Shown: positions 1 through 8,553, counted from the first letter of the stretch. The stretch is 64,000 bases of DNA from Pandoraea anapnoica (GCF_902459765.1 NZ_CABPSP010000021.1:42464-106463); one strand, 5' to 3'. Numbers and translations: made by a program. Notes: generated by a model from the sequence alone, not told the origin.

Positions 1-1151
1 AGAACACGGCAACGCGACATGCCACCGTCGTACAGCGTCTGCTCGATGCCGGTGCCATCTTGCTCGGCAAGACCAATGTGCCGCTGTGGCTACGTGACTG
101 GCAGAGCTACAACGCCGTGTACGGCACGACGCGCAATCCGCACGATCTGTCGCGGACGCCGGGAGGCTCATCGGGTGGCAGTGCTGCTGCCGTCTGTTCA
201 GGCATGGCCTTCTTCGACGTGGGCTCCGATATCGGTTCGTCGATCCGCAATCCCGCGCACTATTGCGGCATCTTCTCGCACAAAAGCACGCATGGTCTGA
301 TCCCGCTCGACGGTCACGGGTTGCCCGGTGGCGTGACCTTTCCCGACATCAATGTCGCAGGGCCGCTCGCCCGCAGTGCGGCCGACTTGCGTCATGTGCT
401 TGGCGCACTCGCAGGCCCGTCGGTCGATGCGTGCTGTGCGGTGCGCATTGAACTGCCGCCAAGTGACGTTGACGATTTGCGTCAGGTTCGCTTCGGCATT
501 CTCCCGAATCATCCCGTGGCGGAAGTCGATGCCTGCGTCGAGCAATGCCTCGTCGATTTGGGCAGGGCGCTTGAGCGGCAAGGCGCTCAGGTCGTTTGGG
601 ACGCGCGTCCGGCACTCGACGCGGCTGAACTCTTGCGGGTGTACACACTGCTGCTTCGTGCGGCGACGTGCGGGTATCTCTCCGATGAGGCTTACACATC
701 CGCACAGACTGCGGCACGCGACGTCGCCCACGACGATACGCGCTACGCCTCGCTCCAGCACACCGGCGCAGTGATGAGTCACCGCGACTGGCTGCGCTTG
801 CAACCGCTGCGTGAAGGGTATGCCGCCGCGTGGCGTGCGTTGTTCGAGCAGGTGGATGTTCTGCTCTGTCCGGTCGCCGCGACGCCAGCATTTCCCTTGG
901 ACGAAGCGGGTGCACCGTGGCAACGCACCCTCGACGTGAACGGTCGCGCGCAGCCGCTCACCACGCAGCTTTTCTGGGCAGGCCATTCAGGCTTGTGCGG
1001 TTTGCCCTCGACGGTCGCACCGGCCGGGCGCACCGCGCAGGGCCTGCCTGTCGGCGTACAAATCGTGGCACCGCTGTACCACGACTTGCGCGCCATCCGC
1101 GTCGCCGAACTGCTTGAGGCAGCCGGCTACGCGTTTGTTCCACCCGCCTGA
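1..1151 (+). CDS. Amidase signature family hydrolase, 5' end cut by window
   Basis: Hydrolyses an amide bond by a Ser-cisSer-Lys triad; the substrate cannot be told. The reading frame is open from base 3 and runs to TGA at 1149, so the N-terminus with the catalytic Lys lies outside the window. The amidase core is plain: GGSSGGSAAAV (cis-Ser), then GSDIGSSIRNPA, where the second Ser of GSS takes the place of the usual nucleophile in GSDxGGSIRxPA. The C-terminal part keeps the family sequence GLPVGVQIVAP. It lies 63 bases upstream of an MFS transporter on the same strand and probably belongs to the same catabolic unit, perhaps releasing ammonia from an amide intermediate. Family certain; role inferred from context. 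Confidence 0.85.
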   Translation, partial: NTATRHATVVQRLLDAGAILLGKTNVPLWLRDWQSYNAVYGTTRNPHDLSRTPGGSSGGSAAAVCSGMAFFDVGSDIGSSIRNPAHYCGIFSHKSTHGLIPLDGHGLPGGVTFPDINVAGPLARSAADLRHVLGALAGPSVDACCAVRIELPPSDVDDLRQVRFGILPNHPVAEVDACVEQCLVDLGRALERQGAQVVWDARPALDAAELLRVYTLLLRAATCGYLSDEAYTSAQTAARDVAHDDTRYASLQHTGAVMSHRDWLRLQPLREGYAAAWRALFEQVDVLLCPVAATPAFPLDEAGAPWQRTLDVNGRAQPLTTQLFWAGHSGLCGLPSTVAPAGRTAQGLPVGVQIVAPLYHDLRAIRVAELLEAAGYAFVPPA

Positions 1152-1214
1152 GGCAACACCCTTTTCATCACCGACGATCCCACAGAACCAAGACAACTCA
1201 AGGAGGACACCACC

Positions 1215-2558
1215 ATGTCCTGGCTCAGCTCACTATCGAGAAACGAGAGGCGCGCCTTTGCAGGCACGTTCATCGGCCATACGGTCGACGTCTACGACTT
1301 CATGATCTATTCCTTCCTTATTCCGGTGTTGCTCACCACCTGGAGTATGAGCAAGGCAACGGCGGGCAGCATCGTCACTTACACGCTGATCGCCTCGCTC
1401 GTCGGCGCGATCGGGGCGGGCCTGCTGGCGGACCGCTACGGCCGGGTCAAGATTTTGCGATGGACGATCGCGCTCTTCGCACTGGCATGCTTCGCTTGCG
1501 GGCTGGCCAACTCGCCTACGCAACTGGCCGTGCTGCGCATCATCCAGGGGCTGGGTTTCGGCGGTGAGTCCTCGTTGTGCATGGTGCTGGTCATGGAGAC
1601 GATCCGTAATCCGGCGCATCGCGGCAAGTTCTCGGGATTCACGGCCAGCAGCTATTCGTTTGGCTGGGCGCTGGCGGCGCTGGCTTACAGCGCGATTTTC
1701 AACTGGCTGCCGCCGGAATGGGCGTGGCGCGTGTGCTTGTTCATCGGCGTGGCACCTGCTTTGCTGGTGTTCTGGCTGCGCCGCAATCTCGAAGAGCCGG
1801 AAGCCTTCACGCGCACGCTGGCCGAGCGCAGTCAGACGAGCCCTTTGACGACGATTCGCGGCGTGTTCAAGGGCAGGCTCGCAGCCCGCACGCTCTGGTG
1901 CAGTCTGCTCTCTGGAGGCATGCTCGGCTCGTACTACGCCATCGCAACGTGGATGCCCACGTGGCTCAAGACCGAGCGTGGCCTCTCGGTCACAGGCACC
2001 GGATTATGGCTGGCCATCACCATTACCGGGTCCATCGTGGGTTATGCCGTGGGCGCATGGTGCACTGACAAGCTGGGCAGACGGCCGACCTACATCCTGT
2101 TCGCGATCGGGGCCTTCGCGATGAGCATCGCGTACATGCTGATCCCCGCGCCCATGCCGGTCATGATGGTGCTGGGCTTCCTGATGGGCGTGCTCATGCA
2201 GGGGACGTTTGCCGGGGTCGCCGCCACCATCTCCGAGACGTATCCGCATGAGATTCGGGCGACGGGCTATGGCGTGGCCTATAACGCCGGGCGTGTGATC
2301 GGCTCCGTGTTTCCGTTCATGGCGGGCTGGCTTGCCAGCGGTCACACCACGCTGACGCTTGCGATCCCTGTCGTGGCGGCGGTCGGTTACGGACTTGTCG
2401 TCATCGCGGCGATCATGCTGCCCGAGACCAACGGCATCGCGCTCGACGCCATCGAACCCGTCGGCAATGACAACGCATCGGCAGTACCGGCTGCGCATAT
2501 CGGCGCACATGCCGCGCCGCAGGCTACCGCCGCCGCCGCTGTCCGTTCGGCCGACTGA
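1215..2558 (+). CDS. MFS transporter, metabolite:proton symporter type
   Basis: A 447-residue inner-membrane carrier of the major facilitator superfamily with about 12 hydrophobic segments, probably importing the compound degraded by this cluster. The loop 2-3 signature is visible as GLLADRYGRVK, and an acidic pair in the first helix (TVDVYDF) resembles the aromatic-acid and sialic-acid type symporters. An AAGGAGGAC ribosome site sits just before the ATG, which fixes the start. The C-terminal 40 residues are an Ala-rich, low-complexity tail. It follows the amidase by 63 bases; 131 bases with a strong dyad separate it from the di-iron oxidase gene. The substrate is not predictable from sequence. 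Confidence 0.85.
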   Translation: MSWLSSLSRNERRAFAGTFIGHTVDVYDFMIYSFLIPVLLTTWSMSKATAGSIVTYTLIASLVGAIGAGLLADRYGRVKILRWTIALFALACFACGLANSPTQLAVLRIIQGLGFGGESSLCMVLVMETIRNPAHRGKFSGFTASSYSFGWALAALAYSAIFNWLPPEWAWRVCLFIGVAPALLVFWLRRNLEEPEAFTRTLAERSQTSPLTTIRGVFKGRLAARTLWCSLLSGGMLGSYYAIATWMPTWLKTERGLSVTGTGLWLAITITGSIVGYAVGAWCTDKLGRRPTYILFAIGAFAMSIAYMLIPAPMPVMMVLGFLMGVLMQGTFAGVAATISETYPHEIRATGYGVAYNAGRVIGSVFPFMAGWLASGHTTLTLAIPVVAAVGYGLVVIAAIMLPETNGIALDAIEPVGNDNASAVPAAHIGAHAAPQATAAAAVRSAD

Positions 2559-2618
2559 CCTTTCCCGGAAAGACTACTGATTCGCTCGTTTCGTCGTATT
2601 GGCATTTTTTGCAAAACA

Positions 2619-2631
2619 GTATACCGTATAC
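2619..2631. promoter_or_regulatory. Perfect GTATAC-C-GTATAC dyad, candidate GntR operator
   Basis: A 13-bp palindrome, GTATACCGTATAC, lies in an AT-rich stretch 59 bases before the di-iron oxidase start. GTATAC cores are typical of operators for FCD-type GntR regulators (family knowledge), and such a regulator ends this cluster. A related copy precedes the regulator itself at 8486-8498 (10 of 13 bases identical). Confidence 0.55.
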
Positions 2632-2689
2632 AAAAATCATCCGATCCAGCGCTTAGGGATCGTTCACCTGGCAATCAAAGGAGTTGGAC

Positions 2690-3421
2690 ATGGCAGAGCT
2701 GATGGACCGCGAAACCTTCCGCGCGGCACTCGAAGAGGCAATCAAGGGCAAGAGCGCGAACAAGGCGCCGTTTAGCGTGGCGTGGGCGAGCGGCAAGCTC
2801 TCTCGCGCGCATCTCGCTCGCTGGGCCGAGAACCACTATCACTACGTCGGGCCGTTTGCCGACTATCTCGGCTACCTGTATGCGCGTACGCCGGATCACA
2901 TGACCGAAGCGAAGGACTTTCTGCTCGCGAACATGTACGAGGAAGAGATTGGCGGTGATCGTCACACCGATCTGCTGATCCGCTTCGCCGAGGCCTGCGG
3001 CACGACGCGTGAACGGGTCGTCGATCCGGACAACATGTCGCCCACGACGCGCGGACTGCAAAGCTGGTGCTATGCCGTGGCCATGCGCGAAGACCCGGTG
3101 GTCGCCGTGGCCGGGCTGGTGGTGGGGCTTGAGTCGCAGGTCCCGTCGATCTACCGCAAGCAAACGCCTACGCTGCGCGATACCTACAAGTTCACCGACG
3201 AGGAAGTCGAGTTCTTCGATCTGCACATCGTGTCCGACGAGATCCACGGCGAGCGCGGCTACCAGATCGTGCTGGAGAACGCGAACACGCCGGAGCTTCA
3301 GGCGCGCTGCCTGAAGATCTGCGAGATCGGTGCGCAAATGCGCCTGTTGTATACCACGGCGCTTTACTACGACTACGTGGAAAAGGAGTTGCCGCTGCCT
3401 GAACTTGGGCTGGCGGCCTGA
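2690..3421 (+). CDS. Heme-oxygenase-like di-iron oxidase (TenA/PqqC/CADD fold)
   Basis: A 243-residue all-helical protein of the TenA/PqqC superfamily, sometimes annotated as iron-containing redox enzyme. It shows a full dimetal ligand set of the HDO type: Glu47, Glu85 with His92 seven residues on (in NMYEEEIGGDRH), Glu148 (GLESQ), and His179-x3-Asp183-x2-His186 (HIVSDEIH). This matches the E-x6-H / E / H-x3-D-x2-H arrangement known from CADD and related oxygenases, so an O2-activating di-iron centre is likely. AAAGGAG is placed six bases before ATG 2690; a TTG at 2684 is too close to it. Followed by genes for an aldehyde dehydrogenase and a 2Fe-2S electron-transfer chain, its probable reductant. 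Substrate unknown. Not thiaminase: no thiamine genes nearby. Confidence 0.8.
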   Translation: MAELMDRETFRAALEEAIKGKSANKAPFSVAWASGKLSRAHLARWAENHYHYVGPFADYLGYLYARTPDHMTEAKDFLLANMYEEEIGGDRHTDLLIRFAEACGTTRERVVDPDNMSPTTRGLQSWCYAVAMREDPVVAVAGLVVGLESQVPSIYRKQTPTLRDTYKFTDEEVEFFDLHIVSDEIHGERGYQIVLENANTPELQARCLKICEIGAQMRLLYTTALYYDYVEKELPLPELGLAA

Positions 3422-3501
3422 CTGACGTAGCGCCGCGTTCCTGTGCCACGCATGACACGCAGGGGAGCGCGGCCCCTCGGCTTCTTTGCAGGACTGTTGC
3501 A

Positions 3502-4959
3502 GTGATGACAACTGTGCCCACGTTCTTCAACTACATCGACGGTGAATGGTGCGCGAGCCGGACCGGACACACCTTCGAGAATCGTAACCCCGCCGACACG
3601 CGCGATGTCGTCGGCGTTTTTCAGGCGTCCGGCGAAGCCGACGCGATAGCGGCGGTTCAGGCAGCCGCCTCGGCATTCGGCGCGTGGAAGCGTGCCGCGC
3701 CCGGCGCGCGCGCCAAAGTCTTGCTGAGCGCTGCCGCGTATCTGGAGCGTCATGCAGAGCGATTCGGCGATGAGCTTGCCCGCGAGGAGGGCAAGCAGAA
3801 ATCGCTCGCCAAGGACGAGTTTCTGCGCGCGTCCCAGACCTTGCGTTACTACGCCATTGAAGCCCAGTCGTTCGGCGGCGAGACCTTCCCTAACGATGAC
3901 GCCGATATGGCGGTGTATACCGTTCGCGAACCGCTCGGCGTCGTGACCGTCATTTCCCCGTGGAATTTCCCCGTCTCGATTCCGGCGCGCAAGATTGCGC
4001 CCGCCTTGATCTGCGGAAACACGGTCGTATTCAAGCCCGCCACCGATGCGCCATTGAGCGGCCTGCGGCTGGTCGAGGCGTTCGTCGAAGCGGGCATCCC
4101 GCGCGGCGTGCTGAATTTCGTCACGGGCAGCGCCAGCGCTGTCGGACCGGTGCTGGTCGGAGCAAAGGAAATCCGAGCGATTTCCTTCACGGGCTCGACA
4201 TCGGCAGGTGAACAGATTCACCGCGCGGCATCGATGTCGACGCGCACACAAATGGAACTCGGCGGCAAGAACGCGCTGATCGTGCTGGAGACCCGCGACA
4301 TTGACCGCGCCGTCGATCTCACGGTGAAGGGTGGATTCTCGCTGACGGGGCAGGCATGCACAGGGACGAGCCGTGTGCTGGTGGCCCGTGAGATTCGTGC
4401 GGCGTTCGTCGAAAAGCTGGTGGCGCGCACAGCGGCGCTCAAAATCGGCCCGGGGCTTGAACCGGGCAACGATATCGGGCCGCTCGCCACCGAGGGGCAA
4501 CTTCGGACGGTACTCGAGTACGTTGAAATCGGCCGTAACGAAGCCAAGCTGGTCTGCGGCGGCACCCAGCTCGTGGACGGTGCCTTTGCGCACGGCTACT
4601 TCGTGACACCGGCGATCTTCACCGATGTGCCTCGCGACGCACGCATTGCCCGGGAAGAGATTTTCGGACCGGTGATCGCCGTCATCGATGTCGACGATTA
4701 CGAGGACGCCATTGCGGTGGCCAACGACAGCGACTACGGGCTGGCCGCTTCGCTGGTCACGCAGGACGCGCGCCTCATGCATCGCTTCGTCGACGACATC
4801 GAAGTCGGCACCGTCAAGATCAATCGCACGACGACCGGCAATCTGATAAACGCCCCGTTCGGTGGCCTCAAGCGCTCCAGCACCGCGACGTTCCGCGAAT
4901 CGGGGCGCGACGGCCTCGACTTCTATTTGCAGGTCAAGACGATCTATCGCGGCGTCTGA
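3502..4959 (+). CDS. NAD(P)-dependent aldehyde dehydrogenase
   Basis: Oxidises an aldehyde to the acid with NAD(P). About 485 residues, standard for the superfamily. The catalytic Cys is in GQACTGTSR (about residue 285) and the general base Glu in MELGGKNA (about residue 251), 34 residues apart as usual; the cofactor-binding PWNFPVSIP and FTGSTSAG motifs are present. GTG 3502 and ATG 3505 are adjacent possible starts. It lies 80 bases after the di-iron oxidase and 44 before the GlcG-like gene on the same strand, so it probably acts on an aldehyde made by the oxygenase step. The exact aldehyde cannot be assigned. Confidence 0.9.
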   Translation: MMTTVPTFFNYIDGEWCASRTGHTFENRNPADTRDVVGVFQASGEADAIAAVQAAASAFGAWKRAAPGARAKVLLSAAAYLERHAERFGDELAREEGKQKSLAKDEFLRASQTLRYYAIEAQSFGGETFPNDDADMAVYTVREPLGVVTVISPWNFPVSIPARKIAPALICGNTVVFKPATDAPLSGLRLVEAFVEAGIPRGVLNFVTGSASAVGPVLVGAKEIRAISFTGSTSAGEQIHRAASMSTRTQMELGGKNALIVLETRDIDRAVDLTVKGGFSLTGQACTGTSRVLVAREIRAAFVEKLVARTAALKIGPGLEPGNDIGPLATEGQLRTVLEYVEIGRNEAKLVCGGTQLVDGAFAHGYFVTPAIFTDVPRDARIAREEIFGPVIAVIDVDDYEDAIAVANDSDYGLAASLVTQDARLMHRFVDDIEVGTVKINRTTTGNLINAPFGGLKRSSTATFRESGRDGLDFYLQVKTIYRGV

Positions 4960-5003
4960 GCCTGGCCCGAAACGTCCGATCAACACAGGATTTCCACTTC
5001 GAC

Positions 5004-5483
5004 ATGAAACCCTTCTTCAAACTTGAACTGGCCGAAGCGCGTCACATGATCGCTGCGGCCGTCGCACGCTCGCATGAAATCGGCGTGCTCGAATCGATTT
5101 GCGTGGTCGACGAAGGCGGCTTTCCGCTCGCGCTCGAACGCATGGACGGCGGCCGTATCACGGGCCCGCAGATTGCGTGGAACAAGGCGTTCACCGCCGC
5201 CGGGCACAAGCGCTCGACCCATCTGTTCACCACGCCACCGAACGGTCCCGCGCTGCCGGGCAACGAGGCATTCGGCATTCAGTGGAGCTTCGAAGGCCGG
5301 TTTGCCGCGTTCGTCGGTGGCTTCCCCATCGTAGTCGACGCTCAGGTCGTGGGCGGTATCGGCTTGTCCGGGGGGAACGGCGAGCAGGACACGCAGGCGG
5401 GTCTGGCGGGCCTGAGCGCGCTGCAATCGTTGCTGGGCGCCAGCGGTCGCGAAGTGCTGGTGCAGGCCGACATCAAACTCTGA
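5004..5483 (+). CDS. GlcG/HbpS family (DUF336) small protein
   Basis: A 159-residue protein of the GlcG/HbpS family, known for a profilin-like fold; some members bind heme or cobalamin, and members often sit beside catabolic or oxygenase operons without a proven reaction. Family hallmarks seen are the early CVVDEGGFPLALERMDG stretch, the NKAFTAAGHKRST helix, and the glycine-rich GGFPIVVDAQVVGGIGLSGG near the C-terminus. No signal peptide is visible, so it is presumably cytoplasmic. It is placed between the aldehyde dehydrogenase and the reductase, 14 bases before the latter, so the genes are co-transcribed. Its job here may be cofactor handling or a structural role for the oxygenase; that is inference. 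Confidence 0.8.
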   Translation: MKPFFKLELAEARHMIAAAVARSHEIGVLESICVVDEGGFPLALERMDGGRITGPQIAWNKAFTAAGHKRSTHLFTTPPNGPALPGNEAFGIQWSFEGRFAAFVGGFPIVVDAQVVGGIGLSGGNGEQDTQAGLAGLSALQSLLGASGREVLVQADIKL

Positions 5484-5497
5484 CGGCGAGGAAAATC

Positions 5498-6526
5498 GTG
5501 GCCCATCGAATCACCTGGATCGAAGCGCAGCGCAGCTTCGATGCGTCGCCCGACGAGACCGTGCTGTCGGCGGCGCGCCGGGCGGGCGTCGTGCTGCCGT
5601 CGGAATGTGAGTTCGGCGGCTGCGGGACATGCCGCGTGACGTTGCGCGAAGGACGCGTGCAATACGAAGAGATGCCCCTCGCGTTGTCGCAGGAGGAGGC
5701 CGATGCGGGCTTCGCGTTGCTCTGTCAGGCGCGCGCCTGTTCCGATCTGGTCGTGAGTACCGAGCGATTGCTGGACGCACCGGCGGCACAGCGCCGTCAG
5801 GCGAAGGTGCTGCGCGTCGAACCCCTGAGCGGCGACGTCACGCGTCTCGTCCTGACGTTCGACGATGGGCAGCCCTTCGCGTTTCGTCCGGGGCAATACC
5901 TGAACGTACTGCTGGGGGACTTGGGAGCGCGCAGCTTCTCGATGGCGTCGCCAGCGACGTTGGCGGACGATCCCGCGCTGGCAGAGTTCCACATTCGACG
6001 TATCGACGGTGGCCATTTCACGCATCGGCGACTTGGCACGCTGCGCGCTGGCGAGACGTTGGACGTCGAAGCGCCGCTCGGTGCCTTTGGCTATCACGCG
6101 GACGACTATCGACCGATCGTGATGGTCGCGACCGGCACGGGCATCGCGCCGCTTCGCAGCATGCTGTCCGAAATGCTGACCGACGGCGATACGCCACCCG
6201 TCACGTTGTATTGGGGCGTGCGCACGGCCGACGCCCTGTATTTGCACGAAGAACTCGAAGCGCTCGCTGCGACGTACGAGGACTTTCGTTATGTGCCGGT
6301 GCTCTCGCGTGCGGACGCAGGCTGGCAGGGCGTGCGGGGCTACGTGCAGGACGCGGTGCTTTCCGATCAACCCGATCTGTCGGAGCACGCCATCTATCTG
6401 TGTGGTTCGCCGGTGATGATTGCCGACGCGACCCGATCGTTCGTCGCGAACGGGGCTAGCGTGCGGTACCTGTACGCGGACAGCTTCACCTTTCACCACG
6501 CGCCGCCGGTCAACGCGGCCGCGTGA
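5498..6526 (+). CDS. 2Fe-2S / FAD / NAD(P)H oxidoreductase (oxygenase reductase)
   Basis: A 342-residue reductase built like phenol or benzoate oxygenase reductases: an N-terminal plant-type 2Fe-2S domain (residues about 1-90; CEFGGCGTC then LLCQ), an FAD domain with the RxYS-type motif as ARSFSMAS, and a C-terminal NAD(P) domain with ATGTGIAPLRSM. It passes electrons from NAD(P)H to an oxygenase or to ferredoxin. Start: GTG 5498, eight bases after GAGG. The frame is open further upstream but that part overlaps the GlcG-like gene out of frame and is not protein-like. It precedes two ferredoxin genes and is the obvious electron donor for the di-iron oxidase in this cluster. Confidence 0.88.
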   Translation: MAHRITWIEAQRSFDASPDETVLSAARRAGVVLPSECEFGGCGTCRVTLREGRVQYEEMPLALSQEEADAGFALLCQARACSDLVVSTERLLDAPAAQRRQAKVLRVEPLSGDVTRLVLTFDDGQPFAFRPGQYLNVLLGDLGARSFSMASPATLADDPALAEFHIRRIDGGHFTHRRLGTLRAGETLDVEAPLGAFGYHADDYRPIVMVATGTGIAPLRSMLSEMLTDGDTPPVTLYWGVRTADALYLHEELEALAATYEDFRYVPVLSRADAGWQGVRGYVQDAVLSDQPDLSEHAIYLCGSPVMIADATRSFVANGASVRYLYADSFTFHHAPPVNAAA

Positions 6527-6551
6527 AACACCAGATCTGACAGGGGGCTGC

Positions 6552-6881
6552 ATGCCAGTCGTCGTATTTCACAAGAACGGCCAGACCTTTCAGGAAGAGG
6601 TGAAGCCGAACGCCAATCTCGTGGTGCGCGCGGGGATCAAGCAGTTTCCGTATCCGCATCTGCGCTACGAATGCGGGATGGGCAAGTGTGCCCGGTGTGC
6701 CTGCCGGGTGCTGGCGGGCGGCGAGCATCTGCCCGCCCCTAACTGGAAAGAGAAGAAGCAACTGGGCGAGCGGCTGTCCGAGGGCTACAGGCTCGTGTGC
6801 CAGTTGTGGATCGAGCACGATATTGAACTGGAGCAAGGGGCCGAGGTCGCCGTCAACGCTCCGGAAGTCTGCGCGAAGTAG
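6552..6881 (+). CDS. 2Fe-2S ferredoxin
   Basis: A 109-residue plant-type 2Fe-2S protein. Cluster ligands are seen in ECGMGKCARCAC (C-x4-C-x2-C) and the distal Cys in RLVCQLW, with an unusually long insertion between them (LAGGEHLPAPNWKEKKQLGE), shared in outline with the next gene's C-terminal domain, so the two are probably paralogues. AGGGGG precedes ATG 6552 by seven bases. It follows the reductase by 25 bases. It likely shuttles electrons from that reductase to the di-iron oxidase. No transit or signal sequence is present. Confidence 0.85.
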   Translation: MPVVVFHKNGQTFQEEVKPNANLVVRAGIKQFPYPHLRYECGMGKCARCACRVLAGGEHLPAPNWKEKKQLGERLSEGYRLVCQLWIEHDIELEQGAEVAVNAPEVCAK

Positions 6882-6916
6882 CCGTAGACGTTGAGCCATC
6901 GCGACAAGGAGTTCGC

Positions 6917-7507
6917 ATGTTCATTGTATTGACGAGTCGCCCGGGCCAATACCGCAGCGAGCCGACACCCGGCATCACCGCGCTGGAAACGCACGACTAT
7001 TTTTACGGAAAACGCCATATCGCGGCCTTCGTGGTCGCCAGACTCGACACGCCGACGCGCGTGCGCATCGTCGACGAGGCGGGCGGTGACGCCAACCTCG
7101 TGCCGACAAAATTCTTCGAGCAGTTCGAGAGCGTCCCCGACGCGCTTGCGTCACTACAGTCGTTGATCGGCGGCGATCCGGCCGCAGCGCGGCTGACCCG
7201 TCGCGACGACACCGTGTGCGCCGCGACGACGGTTCAGATCACCTTCTTGACGAATGGCGGCAAGACCGTTGAGGCCGCGCCGAACAGCAATCTGTTGCGG
7301 GTTTCGCTGCGGGAGAAGGGCGGTATACCGTTCAAGTGTGGCGGCGGATTGTGCGGCACCTGTCGATGCAAGGTCGAAGCGGGCATTGAGCATACCGACG
7401 CGGTCAAGGCCAAAGAGCGCCGTCATCTGACGGACGAAGCGATCGCGCAAGGCTACCGAATGGCCTGCCAGACGTTCGTCAACGGCGATGTGAGCGTGTC
7501 ATGGTGA
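6917..7507 (+). CDS. Two-domain ferredoxin: unknown N-terminal domain plus 2Fe-2S domain
   Basis: A 196-residue protein. Residues about 105-196 are a plant-type 2Fe-2S domain with KCGGGLCGTCRC and a distal Cys in RMACQTF. Residues 1-100 (beginning MFIVLTSRPGQYRSEP) form a compact alpha/beta-looking region that I do not recognise; it may be a docking or sensor domain. AAGGAG lies before ATG 6917. The stop overlaps the start of the following hydrolase by seven bases, which indicates translational coupling. With the preceding reductase and ferredoxin this is the third 2Fe-2S domain within two kilobases, which is more electron-transfer capacity than a single simple oxygenase usually carries. Confidence 0.75.
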   Translation: MFIVLTSRPGQYRSEPTPGITALETHDYFYGKRHIAAFVVARLDTPTRVRIVDEAGGDANLVPTKFFEQFESVPDALASLQSLIGGDPAAARLTRRDDTVCAATTVQITFLTNGGKTVEAAPNSNLLRVSLREKGGIPFKCGGGLCGTCRCKVEAGIEHTDAVKAKERRHLTDEAIAQGYRMACQTFVNGDVSVSW

Positions 7508-8463
7508 ATGTGGCCAACGTCGCTATGGAACCGTTCGGCGCATTGTCGGAGGCACAGCGCCAACAGATGCGGGAAATCGGCCCGCGGTGGAACGACGATA
7601 TCGTCGGCAACCGCAAGATCGTGATCGACTGCTACACGCCGGTCGTTGCGGCCGCACCGAAGAGCCCGCATGTGACGCGCGATTTGCCTTACGGCGCGAA
7701 TGCGCGTCAGGTACTGGATGTGTTCAGCCCGGTGTCCAACTCGGACGATTCGTCCGACGCCCTTCACGATGCCGTGATTTTCGTCCATGGCGGGGCGTTC
7801 GTACGCGGTAGCAAGAGCGTGAACGGCGAGATTTACGACAACGTTTGCCACTGGTTCGCGAGGCAGGGCATCGTGGCCGTCAACGTGGAGTATCGATTGG
7901 CCGACGTTGCGCCGTGGCCTGGGGGAACAGACGACGTCGCCGATGCCGTTATGTGGGTGCACGAACACGCCCGGGAGTGGGGCATCGATCCGCGGCGGAT
8001 CTTCCTGATCGGGCATTCCGCCGGGGGCACCCATGCGGCAAGCAGCCTGTTCGATCCCGCTCACGCGCGGGGTGACGATATGCGCAGGATCGTCGCGGGA
8101 CTGGTGCTTGTCAGCGCGAGACTCTTCGCCGATACCGATCCCCGAAATCCGAACGCCGGGCCAGTGCGGACGTATTTCGGTCCCGATGAATCGACGCATA
8201 CCGAGCGCTCACCGCTCACGCACGCCACCCGAAGCGTCGTGCCGACCATGATCGCGGTCGCCGAGTACGAGAATCGGTTTCTCGACGACTACGGCGCAGA
8301 GTTCTTCCTGCGTTTGCTGCGTCATCGGGGGGCGCCGCCGCGCTTCGTGCAGGCACGCGGGCACAACCACACGTCCATCGTGGCGCACTTCAATTCGGGC
8401 GAGGACTGGCTCGGGCGGGAAATGCTGGCGTTCATGGCTTCGATACCGGACCCGCGCCGATAG
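7501..8463 (+). CDS. Alpha/beta hydrolase, acetyl-esterase / kynurenine-formamidase-like
   Basis: A 320-residue serine hydrolase with the hormone-sensitive-lipase type layout: oxyanion motif HGGAF (His96), nucleophile elbow GHSAGG (Ser173) and a catalytic His in GHNH (about 288-290). The related families hydrolyse short-chain esters or N-formyl groups such as N-formylkynurenine. ATG 7501 overlaps the end of the two-domain ferredoxin, and the gene is the last enzyme before the regulator. In the cluster it would cleave an ester, lactone or formamide produced after oxygenation; which one is inference. No signal peptide. Confidence 0.82.
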   Translation: MVNVANVAMEPFGALSEAQRQQMREIGPRWNDDIVGNRKIVIDCYTPVVAAAPKSPHVTRDLPYGANARQVLDVFSPVSNSDDSSDALHDAVIFVHGGAFVRGSKSVNGEIYDNVCHWFARQGIVAVNVEYRLADVAPWPGGTDDVADAVMWVHEHAREWGIDPRRIFLIGHSAGGTHAASSLFDPAHARGDDMRRIVAGLVLVSARLFADTDPRNPNAGPVRTYFGPDESTHTERSPLTHATRSVVPTMIAVAEYENRFLDDYGAEFFLRLLRHRGAPPRFVQARGHNHTSIVAHFNSGEDWLGREMLAFMASIPDPRR

Positions 8464-8485
8464 ATGCGTCACCCAAATTCATATT

Positions 8486-8498
8486 GTGTACAGTCTAC
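8486..8498. promoter_or_regulatory. GTGTACAGTCTAC, candidate autoregulatory GntR operator
   Basis: A 13-base element in the gap before the GntR gene matches the perfect dyad at 2619-2631 at 10 of 13 positions, keeping GTnTACnGTnTAC. It sits 56 bases before the chosen regulator start. Two related sites, one in front of the oxidase genes and one in front of the regulator, suggest that the regulator controls both itself and the pathway. Confidence 0.45.
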
Positions 8499-8553
8499 GA
8501 AATGCCGTGCGCTGCTAGAATTGCGCAATTGGCGGTTAGGGGAGACTGGAATT

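Noticed and set aside
2690-3421. Thiaminase II (TenA) as the identity of the oxidase-like gene
   Set aside because: Full di-iron ligand set and oxygenase context; no thiamine genes or riboswitch nearby.
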